The notes beneath the pieces are model-generated. The model was not told the DNA's origin, ran no database searches, and saw nothing but the letters and a program-made list of their open reading frames with translations. Below, in pieces: positions 36,895 through 50,200 of a DNA stretch of 53,083 nt (the first letter of the stretch is position 1; every line of letters starts with the position of its first letter). Source of the stretch: Saccoglossus kowalevskii (Eukaryota > Hemichordata > Enteropneusta > Harrimaniidae); the NCBI RefSeq assembly GCF_000003605.2, contig NW_003106598.1, forward strand, positions 599,069 through 652,151, in the 5' to 3' direction. The translations under genes were made by a program, and so were the position numbers.

Positions 36895-37300
36895 ATATAT
36901 TCAAGTTCCAACAAAATTAGGTTACACCATGTGCAGTTGATGGCGTAATTCTATTTGAGATCACGTGATCAATCATTGCACAGAATCTGTAACGACTATG
37001 TGATGAAATCAACATATATGATATGATATCTAGCGGTGGTAAGCGCCATTGGGGCAGAACAGCATCCACACTTGCAATTGTCACTGAAAGTAAATATAAT
37101 TTCACGCTGAAAATAATCCGTTCACCATAGTGATATTAGACTAGCGAGAACTAATTACAATTATTCTCCTTGACCAGTATGAATACATCATTGACTGAGT
37201 CACTCACATCGCTTGAATTAATGATTCATTTCTGCCACATTGAGCATGTTCACAGTTTTCCTTGAACTCTAGTCCAAATCACTAAGTCACCCCAAGACAC
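36895..37300 (-). repeat. Inverted repeat, right arm
   Basis: This is the reverse-complement partner of 34955-35345; the spacer between arms is about 1.55 kb. The equivalent open frame is at 37105-36917 on the minus strand. A TTTACTTTCAG string precedes GACAATTGCAAGTG in both arms, resembling a splice acceptor. It may be a transposon-derived fold-back pair or two inserted copies of one repeat. Confidence 0.8.
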
Positions 37301-37420
37301 ACAAAATAAGTATAACTTCGTAAAAGCTAGAATTTCAATAAATGTTTTACTAAACTGAAATAATATAAGCGCCTCATCATGACGTTAATGTTAATTACAG
37401 TTTTTTTGGGTTAACTATTC

Positions 37421-37552
37421 TATATACAACGTTAAGCAAAGGAAAGATGTGTTTGTATCACATCTATATACAACGTTAAGCAAAGGAAAGATGTGTTTGT
37501 ATCACATCTATATACAACGTTAAGCAAAGGAAAGATGTGTTTGTATCACATT
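37421..37552. repeat. 44-base minisatellite, three copies
   Basis: The unit starting TATATACAACGTTAAGCAAA repeats at 37421, 37465 and 37509, near-identical. It lies about 500 bases upstream of the gene 5 start codon. Confidence 0.95.
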
Positions 37553-38061
37553 CGAACATTGATTTGTTTTGTCAGCGAGTGTTGGCGGCTGGGTTATTAT
37601 TGACCACGCCGTTCGTTGGTGTTGATTGACGTGATATCTTATACGCTATATATGACAGCTGACATTGTTCGAGATTGTTTGAAAACTTGTGGGCATTTTT
37701 TTTAAATTGATAAGACAGAGTTTTAAGAACCTCTACTCGTGGATCAGTGGTCACTTTTTGCGCGTGATCAAGTTGGTATCCATGACAACGTGCGGATGTG
37801 TGCGTGGAATGCTTTATCACCGCCAATCTCAATAGACTTCTTAATTAGAGGTGGGGTGGAAGATACCGTCCATACTAATGGCAACGTGACTCTGCCACAG
37901 GTGTGTTGTTCATTACAATAATCATGTACATTTTAATTAGATATGCCCGGTATAAGATTATTGAAACCAGACATATCTATCAGTAAACCGGCGGGTATTG
38001 CTTGATGACTATACACACACAAATTGACACCCAGTTACGGAACCACACTTCTAGTAAGATC

Positions 38062-41000
38062 ATGGCAAACACATCATCGACAACGCTACTTATAATTACT
38101 TTACTCACTTTCTTTCCAGTTCCAGGAGTTTTCGGAGAGGGTGAGTAAAACAAAATTTAAAAATCTTTTAATCAATATTCCTATACCTGTTTTCGTCGAC
38201 ACAATGCAATGAAAATGATTATTCTTAGACACATGTTTTGCCTGTCTCTACTATCACGTGTGATACCCAAATTGTAACGGTATTCATGTTTTGTTATGCA
38301 TATTTCAGTCAAAGCTGTCGTACTCTCGATTTTGTTTCGCTGTATAAACTTGTTTTCCTGTTATTTAGCATTGGTATGATTCGGTAATTGCGTTCAAGTT
38401 GTTTACAATTGAAACCAACACTGTTGTGGATATAATTCTGTTTATATAGTTTATTGATTTAGTTTTTAATTATATTGTATATACTTGTCTATAAATGTTG
38501 TTAAATTCAGTTTCATTAAAATCGCATTCAAAATTTGCTCAAACCACTACAGTTTTATAAAACTTAACCGACGCGTATTTCTATCAAACTTTTCCATACA
38601 AAAAAAATGAAAGTGCCTTTATTTTACTCAGCTCTTTCTCGCACTCGATTTAATTTCAGATTTATGTACGGACGATTGTGATACTTCTTTTAATGTCTAC
38701 TGTGAAGACGGTGCGACCAATGCCACGTCAGCTACGTGTGAATACGGGACAGACTGTTATGACTGCGGTCTCCGTGAAGCTGAGCCAGAACGTAAGTGTG
38801 TATACCTGCTCAACTTCGTGCAGTAGTGCGTGTAGAAATTCTCAGGGTGTATAATTACCATCATGCTCTGCGATATCCGTAAAAGGGTTTTCGGGTCGCG
38901 GGCGCATATGCACATGTGGCAACTAAAATAAATCCCTTGTTAAACGGTATCAATCTAACTATTCTAATAATGTCCCACAGATACTTTCAGTGTTTCAGGG
39001 TTTCAGTGTTTTGATAACTTGATTAAACAAAATTAACTCTGTCAACTACTAAGTATATGAGACCAGCTGTTATATTTTACCGTTTTTTGACGAATTATTA
39101 ATGCCGAATGTGTATCCATAATTATAATTTCAGCGAATGTGTCCACTTTCTGTCGATTTTAGTTGGATCCAAGTGAATGACATCACTGTGAGTTTCGTCG
39201 GTCGTACTGACGTTTAAAAACACGTATGAGACTGTCTCAGGTTATTGCGTTTTATATTACGTAATCAGAAAATTTGGCGCGATACACAATGATCTTCGTG
39301 TTTTTTTTTAAAGTAATTTCATGACGTGTCAGGCGTATAGATGCACACAGGTGCTATCATCGTGTTTATGCGTGCATGTCGCTATGTGTAGGTGTACCTG
39401 TCATCGTGATTGAGTGTAGACGTCATCGTAAGCATGTGTATATGGCATAATGAATAGGAGTACATGTCACATTTAAATTGTAAACGGTGATACACACCAT
39501 GTAAGGATAAATATTATAAGGCAGTTCCCGGAAAACGTCAAAATAAATGTAATTTACAATGGGCGTACTCTGCGTACATGACGTGGAAAAACACAAGAAT
39601 ACGCCGGAAACCGTTCACGTAATGATCGGTTACCCAGCTGTATATGTTGTTTCAGTTTCAACGTAAATTGGCGTATATTTTTGCATTTACGTTTCTTCCG
39701 TCCAACTTAATCAACGGTTATTTAAAAGTATACGTTATAAACGTTGAACGGAAATCTGCGGTTTTTCAGAAATTACCGTTTATTTACGTTGGACTGAATG
39801 GACGACAAACGTAGCATTTCCGGCTGACGGTTAAGCGACGGATATGCCGCACCCATAGTCCGACGGTTCCGCGACGGTTACGCGGCGGATTTACTGCATA
39901 ACCGCCATGTAATCGTTGTGTAACCGTACCGAAAACACGCGATTTCATGCCGTGCATGTATATGTGTACATGTCATCATGTATATGTGTACATGTCATCA
40001 TGATTTGCTGCACCTGTGATGTGTACCTGTCACTGTGTGTGAGTATAAGCACATGGCATTGCGTGTCATCGCCTGCGTTACTGGCGAATCTCGACCGGGA
40101 TCTAGGCAAGGGACTTTACGGGTTGATGAAGAGGTTTAACTTCTGGCTTCATGTTAAACTTTCACTTTAGTTCTTACATTTCATGTGATTATTTGGTTAT
40201 TATTTCTTTACAAATAATGAAATACATTATGTTGTATGTATCAATTCCATCGAAAATTAAATTTACTACAAAATATAATATAAATATATTGTGAATTAAG
40301 AATATGTATGTGTATTTAAATATCTGCTGCACTGGGATGTATCCAAAGTGTACATATTGATGGTGAATATAAGATTCCGATATTCTGACACTTCAGCATT
40401 GCTTAGATATACTAGTATTATAAATTAGACTGGAAATACATAATAATTGCTGAAATATTTTATTGCTTTTAATGAATAAAAATTGATATAATTGTGTTGT
40501 GTTGTTTCAAAACAATATGATCTTCACGCTATTATAATTCTGTAAAATATTTATTTTGTATTTCCTTCTCATAGTGTCGTGTTGGAATACATGTATATAT
40601 ACGGACGATGGGTCATGTGATGACAGTGGCGCCGATTCTGATTATAGTGAATGCGCCTACGGTACTGACTGCTTTGACTGTGGTCCGCGGCCTGATGTCG
40701 AACAACGTAAGTTGTATAAAAGTTAAATTTTCAGCTTTGCGAGATCTCGCGTGATTTGGACAAATGACGCGGTTGCAGATACTGTACAATTTAAAAGAGG
40801 TACATGTATTCTAGAGCGGTTATCTATTTAGCATTACATCATTATTGGTAGTAAGCAGTCGTGATGGCAGCACTCCTTGTATTGACCAGAACTCCAAACA
40901 GTTTGATACGTGCTACTTAAAGTGCCTGTGAAATGGCTGCTATTTTAACGCCAAAAATTAGCCATTGATATATAAATATCACTAATTTTTATGTTTCTAA

Positions 41001-43812
41001 GCATGAATTATTTTTTTAAGTGAAAAAATGAGTTTTAAACTCAGTCTACGGCAACTTTATTTTTGTGTATTTTAAAACGAGGCTCCTCATTAGCTTCTCA
41101 TTTGCATACATAAATTCCTCTTGTGACGTCAGAAGGGGAAGTCGCATGGCAGCTTGCATTGTCGATACGTGTAAATAAGGCAAATTTCTTGTACAGTTTT
41201 CTCATTTTTGACTAAATTGTCACTTATGTACTTGTTCGTCGAGGAAGAATGGACCATAATGAACACATAGTATCAATTTTTGTTGCATGGGGTTGAGTTA
41301 GATGCGAAATATGTCCGTTCTGGTGTAGCTGGTCACCGTGATCGTCTCCGACACCGGCGCACGTTTGTACACTGTCGCTGGACAAAATAGAATTTGACGT
41401 CGGAATTATCTCGTTATCCCGCACAAGACCGAACAAAGATGCGACTTTGACTGTTGCGCAGACGTCACTAAGCTTCAATTACGTATTACAAGGCAGTTTT
41501 GCACACGACTCGCACATTCGAATATGTTCGAACTAAACTCCCGACTGGTTATTAATAAAGTTTCTTCGGTAAACGTCTTTTCGCTTCATGCAGTAGTATC
41601 TCTGCCATCCCACGGACAGACTTCAATTTTGTTATTTGTTCAAATGCAAAATTATATGTAGTTTTAGATTCTGCATTATATTTTGAGAACAAACACGTTA
41701 TTTGTTTTGCAGCGTCGTGCTTCGATACATGTTCATACGCAAATGACGATTCATGTGACGACGGTGGTCCGAATGCTGATTATGCGGTCTGTTTTTATGG
41801 TACTGACTGCGAAGACTGTGGCACCAGAGACCATGTGTTTCAACGTAAGTTTACGAATAATTAAAAGTAACTTTAAAATTGGCCTGCTAACTGGGAGCTA
41901 GTGCTGAGTTGGAGATAGTTAAAGGGTGGTTGTCGTCGCGCCGAGTCCTGTTCGATATGGGACTTATATCGACGTATACAACGCGTGTAAAATACATTGT
42001 TTATTTACATGAAATTCGAACACGCACTGCGCGACGACCACCGCGCTTCAAACATTCATTAATAATTGCTCGAATATACTAGTAGTCAACACGACTTCCC
42101 TATTACTTGCACCCTCTAGTGGCGAACCACGAATTGATTTGTTCTGCAGTCGTCAGTAAATATGTTTCAAAGTTTTGCTCTAAATAATTAACGAATGATA
42201 AAACATCAAACACAATTTTTGTTTCAAACGACATTGTTGTCACTCGTGTACGTCATTATTACGTCACGGAATTGCTTCGCAGTAACAATTTGTAAATGTT
42301 CGTTGAATATTCAGGACAATTTTGTCACAGATCCCGGCGATTTGGCAAGTTGATTGTTTTTCCCATGTCATCAAGTATCAAGTTATATTCAACACAGATG
42401 TCATTCAAATTGTTTCAATGATTTTATACGTCAAACTAGTATTCATGAACGCAAAAAGAAACAATTCCGAATACTGCCCCTTTTTATATCTTCAGAAAAA
42501 AAAAGACCCAGTATGTAGCACGTACACTTTCATTGCATTCTACGAACAGTCACAAGATATCATAACGGTATTACGAAAATCGTTACAGAATTTATAATAT
42601 TGTTGTTATTCCCACGTCGTCAACAGCTACTTTGTGTACGGAGACGTGTGTAGGGAGTGATAATGGATTATGTGAAGATGGTGGACTATTTAGCTTCTCA
42701 GCCGAGTGTTTCCTGGGAACAGACTGTACTGATTGTGGGATACGAGGAGGTGAGTATATATGACATGACGTGACATGACACACATAATACAACATGTTTA
42801 TCGTTGCCTCATTAAATTATATATGTTAGCGTTGATTTTCAAAACTTGTATGATTGGACACTGAACGTTGTATTGTACTTTGTGTGTTTGTTTTGTTTGT
42901 TTGATTGTTAAATCATACAATGACCATTTTTCAGTGCTACCGAAATTACCAACGTCACTGGGTCTGGATCCAACAATGGGAACACCAACGTCGACCTTGT
43001 CTGATAATACAACGATGCTGGCTGATGGTGAGTGGGCTTTAAGTCAAAGCCGTAGTTTTTGTCGGTATTTATAGTCGAATAACTAGATTTGTAGTATTTT
43101 CTGGTAGATAAACAAAGCTCATTTGCAAATGGTTGCCAAGATCTCACCAAGAGCGAGAATCGCGCGATTTGCTCTTCCAACAAAGCCGTCACCGCGTCTA
43201 CTGTTCTTTTGACCTATGTAACCATGATATTTAGAAAAGTGGACGCAAGGGTGGTAAAATGGCACACTATTTGGGGACAAAACAACTCGAAGTCGCGTGG
43301 CTCTCTCGCCAGCAACGAGATTTCGACGGCCGTTTACGAATGAAGTCGTCATTACAAAGGATTGAGGAAACCATTGGAAAACAGTTCACGCCACTATTTA
43401 TTAGCTACCGAGTTACGAATAGCTCAGGTACAGTCAGAATCAGGAAATATAGCGTGTACGAAATGTTGAATCATTGATTTTCGATTCACTGACAAGCTGC
43501 TGTATTATGCCAAGTTATACGACGGGGCGACTCATGTAACACAATGAGTGGTTTAGGTCTCTTTAATGTCACAATAACGACTTTGGTATCACACGGTTCC
43601 GTACTATGTGAGTCCGGTACGTTCAGGTATTCCAACACTAACTGAAAACTGCATTAATTTGTATTTCAGATGAAGATTTGCCCATGGTGACCATCGGAGT
43701 TAGTGTTGGATGTGGTTCCCTCATACTTGTATTAATGGTGGTAATCGTGGTCCTCTGCGTCAAGCGGCACAACAATTTTACTAATGGTGTCCTACCAACG
43801 CGCTTGGAATAA
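38062..43812 (+). CDS. Gene 5: type I membrane protein with four C6-GTDC modules (277 aa)
   Basis: Seven coding exons: 38062-38140, 38660-38791, 40575-40706, 41713-41844, 42627-42749, 42935-43027, 43670-43812 (834 bases, exact frame, all introns phase 1). Residues 1-26 are a signal peptide (MANTSSTTLLIITLLTFFPV...). Modules at 27-70, 71-114, 115-158 and 159-199 each have six cysteines and an intact G-T-D-C. Module 1 carries N-A-T; module 2 opens S-C-W-N-T-C; module 4 ends I-R-G and has a shortened exon (123 bases). A Pro/Thr/Ser linker with N-T-T (200-230) leads to the helix (~236-260, VTIGVSVGCGSLILVLMVVI) and a 17-residue tail beginning V-K-R-H-N-N. Acceptors and donors (GTAAGT or GTGAGT) are strong throughout. 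It is the closest relative of gene 6, module for module, and converges with it. An extracellular recognition or adhesion role is inferred from layout only. Confidence 0.92.
39680..39820. repeat. Imperfect hairpin repeat in gene 5 intron 2
   Basis: TTACGTTTCTTCCGTCCAAC near 39690 is loosely inverted by GTTGGACTGAATGGACGACA near 39799, within a CG-richer segment (39550-39930) that also repeats (C/G)GACGGTT(A/C) strings. It is probably part of a DNA-element remnant; class unknown. Confidence 0.4.
41919..42053. mobile_element. MITE, TTAAAG family, copy in gene 5 intron
   Basis: It starts TTAAAGGGTGGTTGTCGTCG and ends with the inverted match GCGACGACCACCGCGCTTCAAA, about 135 bases. It lies between module exons 3 and 4 of gene 5. 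Its interior matches the 1593-1721 element when reversed. Confidence 0.75.
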
Positions 43813-43813
43813 A
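43808..43813 (+). promoter_or_regulatory. AATAAA overlapping the gene 5 stop codon
   Basis: The last codons GAA TAA followed by A create AATAAA over the stop. If it is the functional polyadenylation signal, the 3' untranslated region would be almost absent. Another T/A-rich region lies near 44035-44050, so this is only a candidate. Confidence 0.3.
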
Positions 43814-45383
43814 GAAATACATTTTTGTTTGAAATATTCGCATTTTGTGCACAAGAATTTGTTACGATTCTGAAACATTCTAAGTACACCGTTCATATAA
43901 CGCGCCCTCTGCCGACGTAGCGCTCTTGTCACATGACGCCGGTCAACATGAGTGTAAGCAATTTCGTTGAAATTGACAATTTTGATTGTCGTGTATTCAG
44001 TTGTCATATAGAATATAACAAAACTTTCAAAAATTGTATTATTTATTTATGAAAACAGTATCGACGCCCTAAATGGCTTCTCGTACACAAATGACGTCAC
44101 AGAGACACTATGTCGCTAGATGGAAGGTGTATTTCAAGTTTGCTTTTGTGGAAAATAGTGTTTTCGGGATAACAACAATTCTACTCACAGTAGTTTTGTT
44201 CATACGATTAAATGCTGGTTTACTGTAAAACACGCTGTATGCCGTTTTAGCGATGATTTAAATCAAAGCATGAAATAACAGAATCTTAAGTAATTTAGTT
44301 AAAGCGCCAACAATATCAAATTAGCGACATAGCGAAAATATTGATTAACTAAATTAGCTAAAATAACATGCAAAATAAAAAGACATGTTTTACATTGATT
44401 TTAAATTAAATTAAATTTAATTTGTTTATGATTTCTACAATGAAAATGATATTTTAGTCATATTGAAATTTACAGATTCATGTATACTTATTTGTATGCA
44501 CCCACTGAATGGATACTTTAGAGTTACTTGGGTTGCACTGTTCAGGTTATGTGTATCTGCGCGTTAACTGAAAATTGAAACTGACAAACTTTTCACTAAT
44601 ATCTCCAGATTAGAGACATGTACTTTATTGCATCAACAAAGTCATATAATAATATCATATCTGTTCAAACTTTCTCGTTTTCAAAACCCCGAAGGACAAA
44701 TATATACTTCAATATTATGTTGAAGATTCCCGTCCCGTAAAAGTTTGTAAACTTCTAATCTGTACATGTCCGTTTAATTTTGCGAAAGGAGATATTAAAT
44801 TAATCACTTTAATGTCTGTAATTACTTGTGTATATATCTTATACTTGCTTTATGTTTTCATTACGTCATCAATCATTTTAATTCTATTGTGTTAATATCT
44901 GTGTACGTCGAGCATGGGTCTACAGTGTGTAATACATATATTAATATTATTAGTATCCGTGGTAAAACAAACAGTGATGCGTAAAATAAAAAAAAATTTG
45001 CACAATTAATGCTCATTCAGCATTGCTTTACTTCTTTGTTAATCACGTGTTTTTACGGGTCTCGTGTGTTATTCTGTAAGTAGCGCCTGCTAGCGACAAG
45101 ATGCTTTCAAGAATAAGCTATGACGTAGATGAGGTAGTGAAAGCTGAGCCAATCGAAGCGACAACTCTGATTACATATACGTTCCTCCGATTTAGAATCG
45201 TGAAAATCTTGTAAAATATGAATCGACTGACCCGCTACTTCACAAAATTGGTAGAGGGCATGGTATAAAGTTTGATTCAAGTTACTCTTTTCTAACATGT
45301 TTTTAACATTGCATGTTGACATCAATGGCGTCATCCATTCAAGTATTCAATTGTGTTATGAAAACTGCCCGGAAAACTGAATT
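43813..45383. other. Convergent intergenic region between genes 5 and 6
   Basis: This 1.57 kb separates the stop codons of two convergent paralogs. It contains a MITE (44221-44396) and otherwise AT-rich sequence with no gene. Both 3' untranslated regions must end here. Confidence 0.6.
44221..44396. mobile_element. MITE, ACTGTAAAACACG family, copy 2
   Basis: It starts TACTGTAAAACACGCTGTAT and ends AGACATGTTTTACATTG, the inverted counterpart with two changes. Interior TTAGTTAA and TTAGCTAAAATAAC strings are shared with the copy at 27672-27849. Confidence 0.65.
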
Positions 45384-47205
45384 CTATTTCTCCAGGTCCC
45401 CAACAGTGTTTTTCAACTTGTGGTGTTTTATAAGGATCACTGCCGTGATCACAGCCATGGTGGCTACAACAGCTACGCCACCAGCGGCACTGACTCCGAT
45501 AACCACTGGTGACACGCCATCATCGTCGTCGTCTGAGGAATCGTCTGAAAAATAATCGAGATATGCTAGCTATTTTGTATGTATTAAATACAATGCTACT
45601 GGTTCGCCAAGAAAACAAGCAATGTAACGAGTCATGGAACTCGTTGATAATAGAAGGCATGAAGCCAACGTTTTGAGGGATATACATTCCATTTTTTATT
45701 TTAGCAGGAACCATGGATGACGATGGATGACCGACTCTTTTAACACTGCGGGTTGAAGGAATGTGCGACACTAGAGTGAGAGTGCACTAGGGTGCTGATT
45801 TTTCGCAATATACCGGACTAGATATTCGACCACTTTTAATCACGTAATTCAATTAGACAATGGTGAGACTCCATGTAGTCGATTAAACCAATAACAGTGT
45901 TGAACTCTACACCAAGTCTCATCGAGGGCAAGCAAATGTTTGTCTCTTCATTCTCAGGATCGTGATCTTTCTTCACAATACACGTCACCGTAAATCATGT
46001 AAATTACAGCGTGCGTAATGGACATGAATTAATAATAAAATAATTATTACCTGTCTCTTCTTCAGTCGGCGTTTCCGTGGAATACATAGGTGCGGGATAT
46101 AATTCCAGTGAAACTGAAGATAATATACAAATATATAAAATACAAATTGATGAATATATTAAAACGAATTACTAACATGTCACGGTTCAACAATACATGA
46201 ATACAAGTAATGGAATATGTTTCAGTCCCTATGAAAAAATGAAACGGAATTAACAATATACTTGGTGTATATTTAAAAACAAATTGGACAATATCGTGAA
46301 TGGATCACTATGTATTTGGGGGCCGGGAGCGGAAAGCAGGATATGAAGTTAACGTATTCCCTGCATACTACCTTTCCTACCACCCGATGCATATTATTGT
46401 AACACATTATTTCATACTCGACTGTCGTACAATAAAGTTGCATGGTTTATACCTCCCCGCACTCCACAGTCCGTGCAATCCGTCCCCAGAAAGCAGTCGA
46501 ATGAGTTGCTGAATATCCCTCCATCTTCACACGCACTGTTATTAGCCCACTCACAGGTGTCTGTGCATAAAGTTGCTGTAAAAGGTCAAAACATTTTTTC
46601 ATACATTATGTTACATGGAAATATACGCAGGGAGCTCTAAATGCATATTTTAAGCTCAAGACGATTGTGCATTTTTAATACTTGAGTACGTATGTACCTC
46701 ATATTAAAAATTGTCGTGGAAGATCTGCCTTTTACCTCAATGCTATAACAAAGTAAATTCGCATGGAGCACGTTTAAGTGCATGGTCCAGCATTATTTTT
46801 CAGGGGCGGATCTAGAATTCTGGAATAGGCGATAAGTTGGCCTAAGGCCAAGTTCGCGAGCGCCGATGGCGCGAAGCCCTGTTGGTTGTTAAAAATAGGA
46901 GGCGGCCCCCTCGGCCCCATCTAAATCCGCCAATGTTATTACTATGCACCATACATACAGGTTAATCACCTAAAATACAATACTATCCTTCTAGTATGAG
47001 ACAGTCAATGTGATCAGTCTCATGACTGGAAACTTTGCGTTTTGGCCCACTAACAGCCACTCGGGAACGATATTTCGCGATATCGGTCTCATGCGACGGA
47101 GGCCAATACACGTTGCTGTATAATAAACTCTCAAATTTGTAACATTAGATTCGGAACCAAATATACACTATAGTTATAATTTAATTAATTAATTAATTAA
47201 TTAAT

Positions 47206-47268
<63 letters not shown>

Positions 47269-50200
47269 TTCTAGATACCAACAGGTTTCCCCAATTACAA
47301 GCACTCATAAAATACAAATACAAAAATATTTACAAAAATATTATACAATAAAAAGAAACACCCAAAGATCAACTTATGGCATTTAAAACAGATGTCTTGA
47401 AAGAAGATAGACTCGTAAAAATGTCCACTGAACCAGCAATACTATAAATACAATTTCAAAAGACAAGACAACGAGGGATAAAAGAATACTTTCTGAGATT
47501 ACTGTGACAAAAGTAATTTGAAGGGATAAACGGAGCGGAGGGCTGGGTTTGTCAATTTATTTGTCATTTTTTTGCGGACTGAAGGGAGTGGGGTGGTACA
47601 TGTGTTTTGCTCCGTATACTTAAAGATGTGAAGGTCGTCGTGTAAACAACAATGAATGGATGTGTAGAGAATGTCAACTTACGTTCAAATACGTGATATC
47701 TAACACCACAATCGGAGCAATCAGTGCCGTAAAAACAGAATGCTTCGTCGGAATCCGGTCCACCATCATCACACGATCCGTCGTCTGTATAGTCACAAGT
47801 CTCGAAACAGGTTGCTAGAATATATAGAAATATATATTAAAAGGAAGTGGTCGTCTTGACGCTCGACGACAACCACCCAATAAGTCTTTCGTCGATTTTA
47901 AGTATTGACGTTTCAGAACGGTGATCGGATTACTTCGAGCTATGGTGACACTTAATTGAATCACACTCACCTTGCCCGGCATCTTCACGAGGACCGCAGT
48001 CTGAACAGTCAGTGCCGTAGGAACATTCACTAAAGTTAGCGTTGGGACCAGAATCGTCACATGACCCATCGTTTATATAAGTACAAGTATTCCAACAGGA
48101 CACTGTAAAAACAGTTATGTAAAAAACGGACATTGCTGAGAAAATTGATTAGCCAGGCGACTAATTAAGTTATTCATTGTAAATTGAGCAATATGTCAGT
48201 TAAACAACCGATTCAAGATAAACTCAACAACAACCAACTAAAGAATGTAACATTCCTTGGGATTCGAACCACCTGACTGATTAGGAGATTCAGTTGTTGT
48301 ATTTAGTTCACTTTAAAACGACGTAATTCTAGGGTACGCACGTGGAAATTATATTGTTAATTCATGTCATTTAAAATACCCTAAATTTATCCATTTTGAA
48401 ATAAACATGGCAGTATTGTCGACCAATATGTTGACTTAAAAAACGTTTAGACTCATCAAAATAAATTGAGAAAATGATGGTTATATATTTACTGTTAACG
48501 GTAGCCACTTTGTCGGCTACTAGATACCTTGCTTCCTATCATGGCGTAAATAATTTGCCATTTCTCAATTGTTTAGCTGGTCATCACATATATATATCTT
48601 GATTAATGGTGTACACTCTGGTATTAGAGTTTCATAAATCTAGATTTTAAAAAGTGATAAGAAATGCTGTGTCGCGTCGCTTCAACTTAGTGTTCTTTGA
48701 AACTGGTTTAAAAAGTGCAGTAAATTATGTTCTCGAAGTACTGTTGTACCGTAACAGGCAACATAATATTGTTGCTTATTACCAATGACGTGGTTGTACA
48801 AAATAAATCAATTTATGTCTAACTTTTCAGAAACAAATATTTTAAGAAGTTTCCTTTAGTCGCCGTAGATTTATTTGAGAAGACGGACTTCATGTAGAGG
48901 TGCCGTTCCCTGCAAATCTTAGTTGGGTAGTTTTTATGGACGTTTACAATTACTGCAAGAAAATAAGTTCCATAAAAAGTGTTAACTTCACTGCATAAAA
49001 CTGGGTTAATTTCTTTCTAATGCCGCAATGCACTTAAAAATCGCTCTTCAAAATGTTATGTCATTATAAGACATGCCAAGACATGCAATATATTATTTAC
49101 TACTCAGGTAATTTGTCGGTCGATGTTTATGAAGAATCACCATAAAAATGGTTTGTGACGAGTGCGTGGATATGAATTAAAAAAAAAAGTTCTATAATGT
49201 AGATAAGATAGCAACGATTGGTCTTCATATATGTAGAATTGTGTAAGAATTGTTTACGTCAGTACACAGGGGGCGAATTCACGCTAAACAGTGAAACCAC
49301 ACAACATGCACCTACTCATACAGTGATATATCAGTAATCAACAGTCGTTGACAACACAGTACACCTATACTTACGATCGGGACCATATTCACGAGCACCG
49401 CAGTCAGTACAGTCAGTGCCATATTCACACGTGGATGACGTAGCGTTGTCACCACCGTCATCGCAATCACCGTTAACAGCGTCCTCACAGGCATCGGTGC
49501 ACATGTCTGAAACAAAAACACCGTGTATGAAACGATATTATTGTTATGATATTACTACTGTATTTAACTTTATTTATTGTTTTTTTTATTTTTTTAATAA
49601 ATTCAAGGTGATATGGTATATTATTAAATAGGTAGGACACTAGATTTAGAGAGACGTCAAAGGGTGTGTCGTCGTCTGAGGGTCCGCTAACTGATAAATT
49701 GTGGCCGTAATTTAGTAGCAATATGATTGTGTTTCTCTACTTACGAAGAGCATGGTGTACGTGATTGACACCGTGTGAACCATGTGATGTAATATTACCG
49801 GGGGCGCCGATCTTGCGCCGATGGGTATAAAAGGTGTTATAAAACAGAAAAATGTTAAATTAAGCTTCTCATAAAACCGTTACAAAGTATCCAAGTAGTA
49901 TTAGTGAAATCTGCCTATAACGACGCCCGGGGCAAGATGTCTGTTGACGTCATCGTTTACAATAGATAAAAAACAACCGCCATACAAACGGACGCTTTGT
50001 GCCGTATGTCTATTAGGAGTGTGTGCATTCAGACGTGAATTGTTGTAACTACCGAGACCTGACACCGTAAATGTGATGCAATATATACTTTTCAATTCGG
50101 CGGTGTGCATTGTTCATTTTGTTATGGGATGTACGTATTATTCATCACAACAACAACGTCGATATTGAATACAGGGTAAGATAATTGGATAATTCATAGG

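Larger units (their letters stand above)
29241..38061. other. Long intergenic region between gene 4 and gene 5
   Basis: Nearly 9 kb between the divergent starts of genes 4 and 5, with no supported full gene. It holds a signal-peptide-like exon (30681-30723, minus), a coding-like degenerate stretch (31980-32540), a (TA)n run near 32905-32924, an inverted repeat pair (34955-35345 / 36895-37300) with a MITE between its arms, and a 44-base minisatellite (37421-37552). Both promoters presumably lie here, but I see no convincing core elements. Confidence 0.4.

Noticed and set aside
42322-42597. 91-codon plus-strand frame in a gene 5 intron
   Set aside because: It lies between module exons 3 and 4, contains an A-rich homopolymer, and has no domain or phase-compatible splice sites.
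48250-48290. tRNA-like B box (GGTTCGAATCCC on the minus strand)
   Set aside because: No matching A box or foldable T-arm and acceptor stem was found, so it is not a tRNA; a SINE was not supported either.
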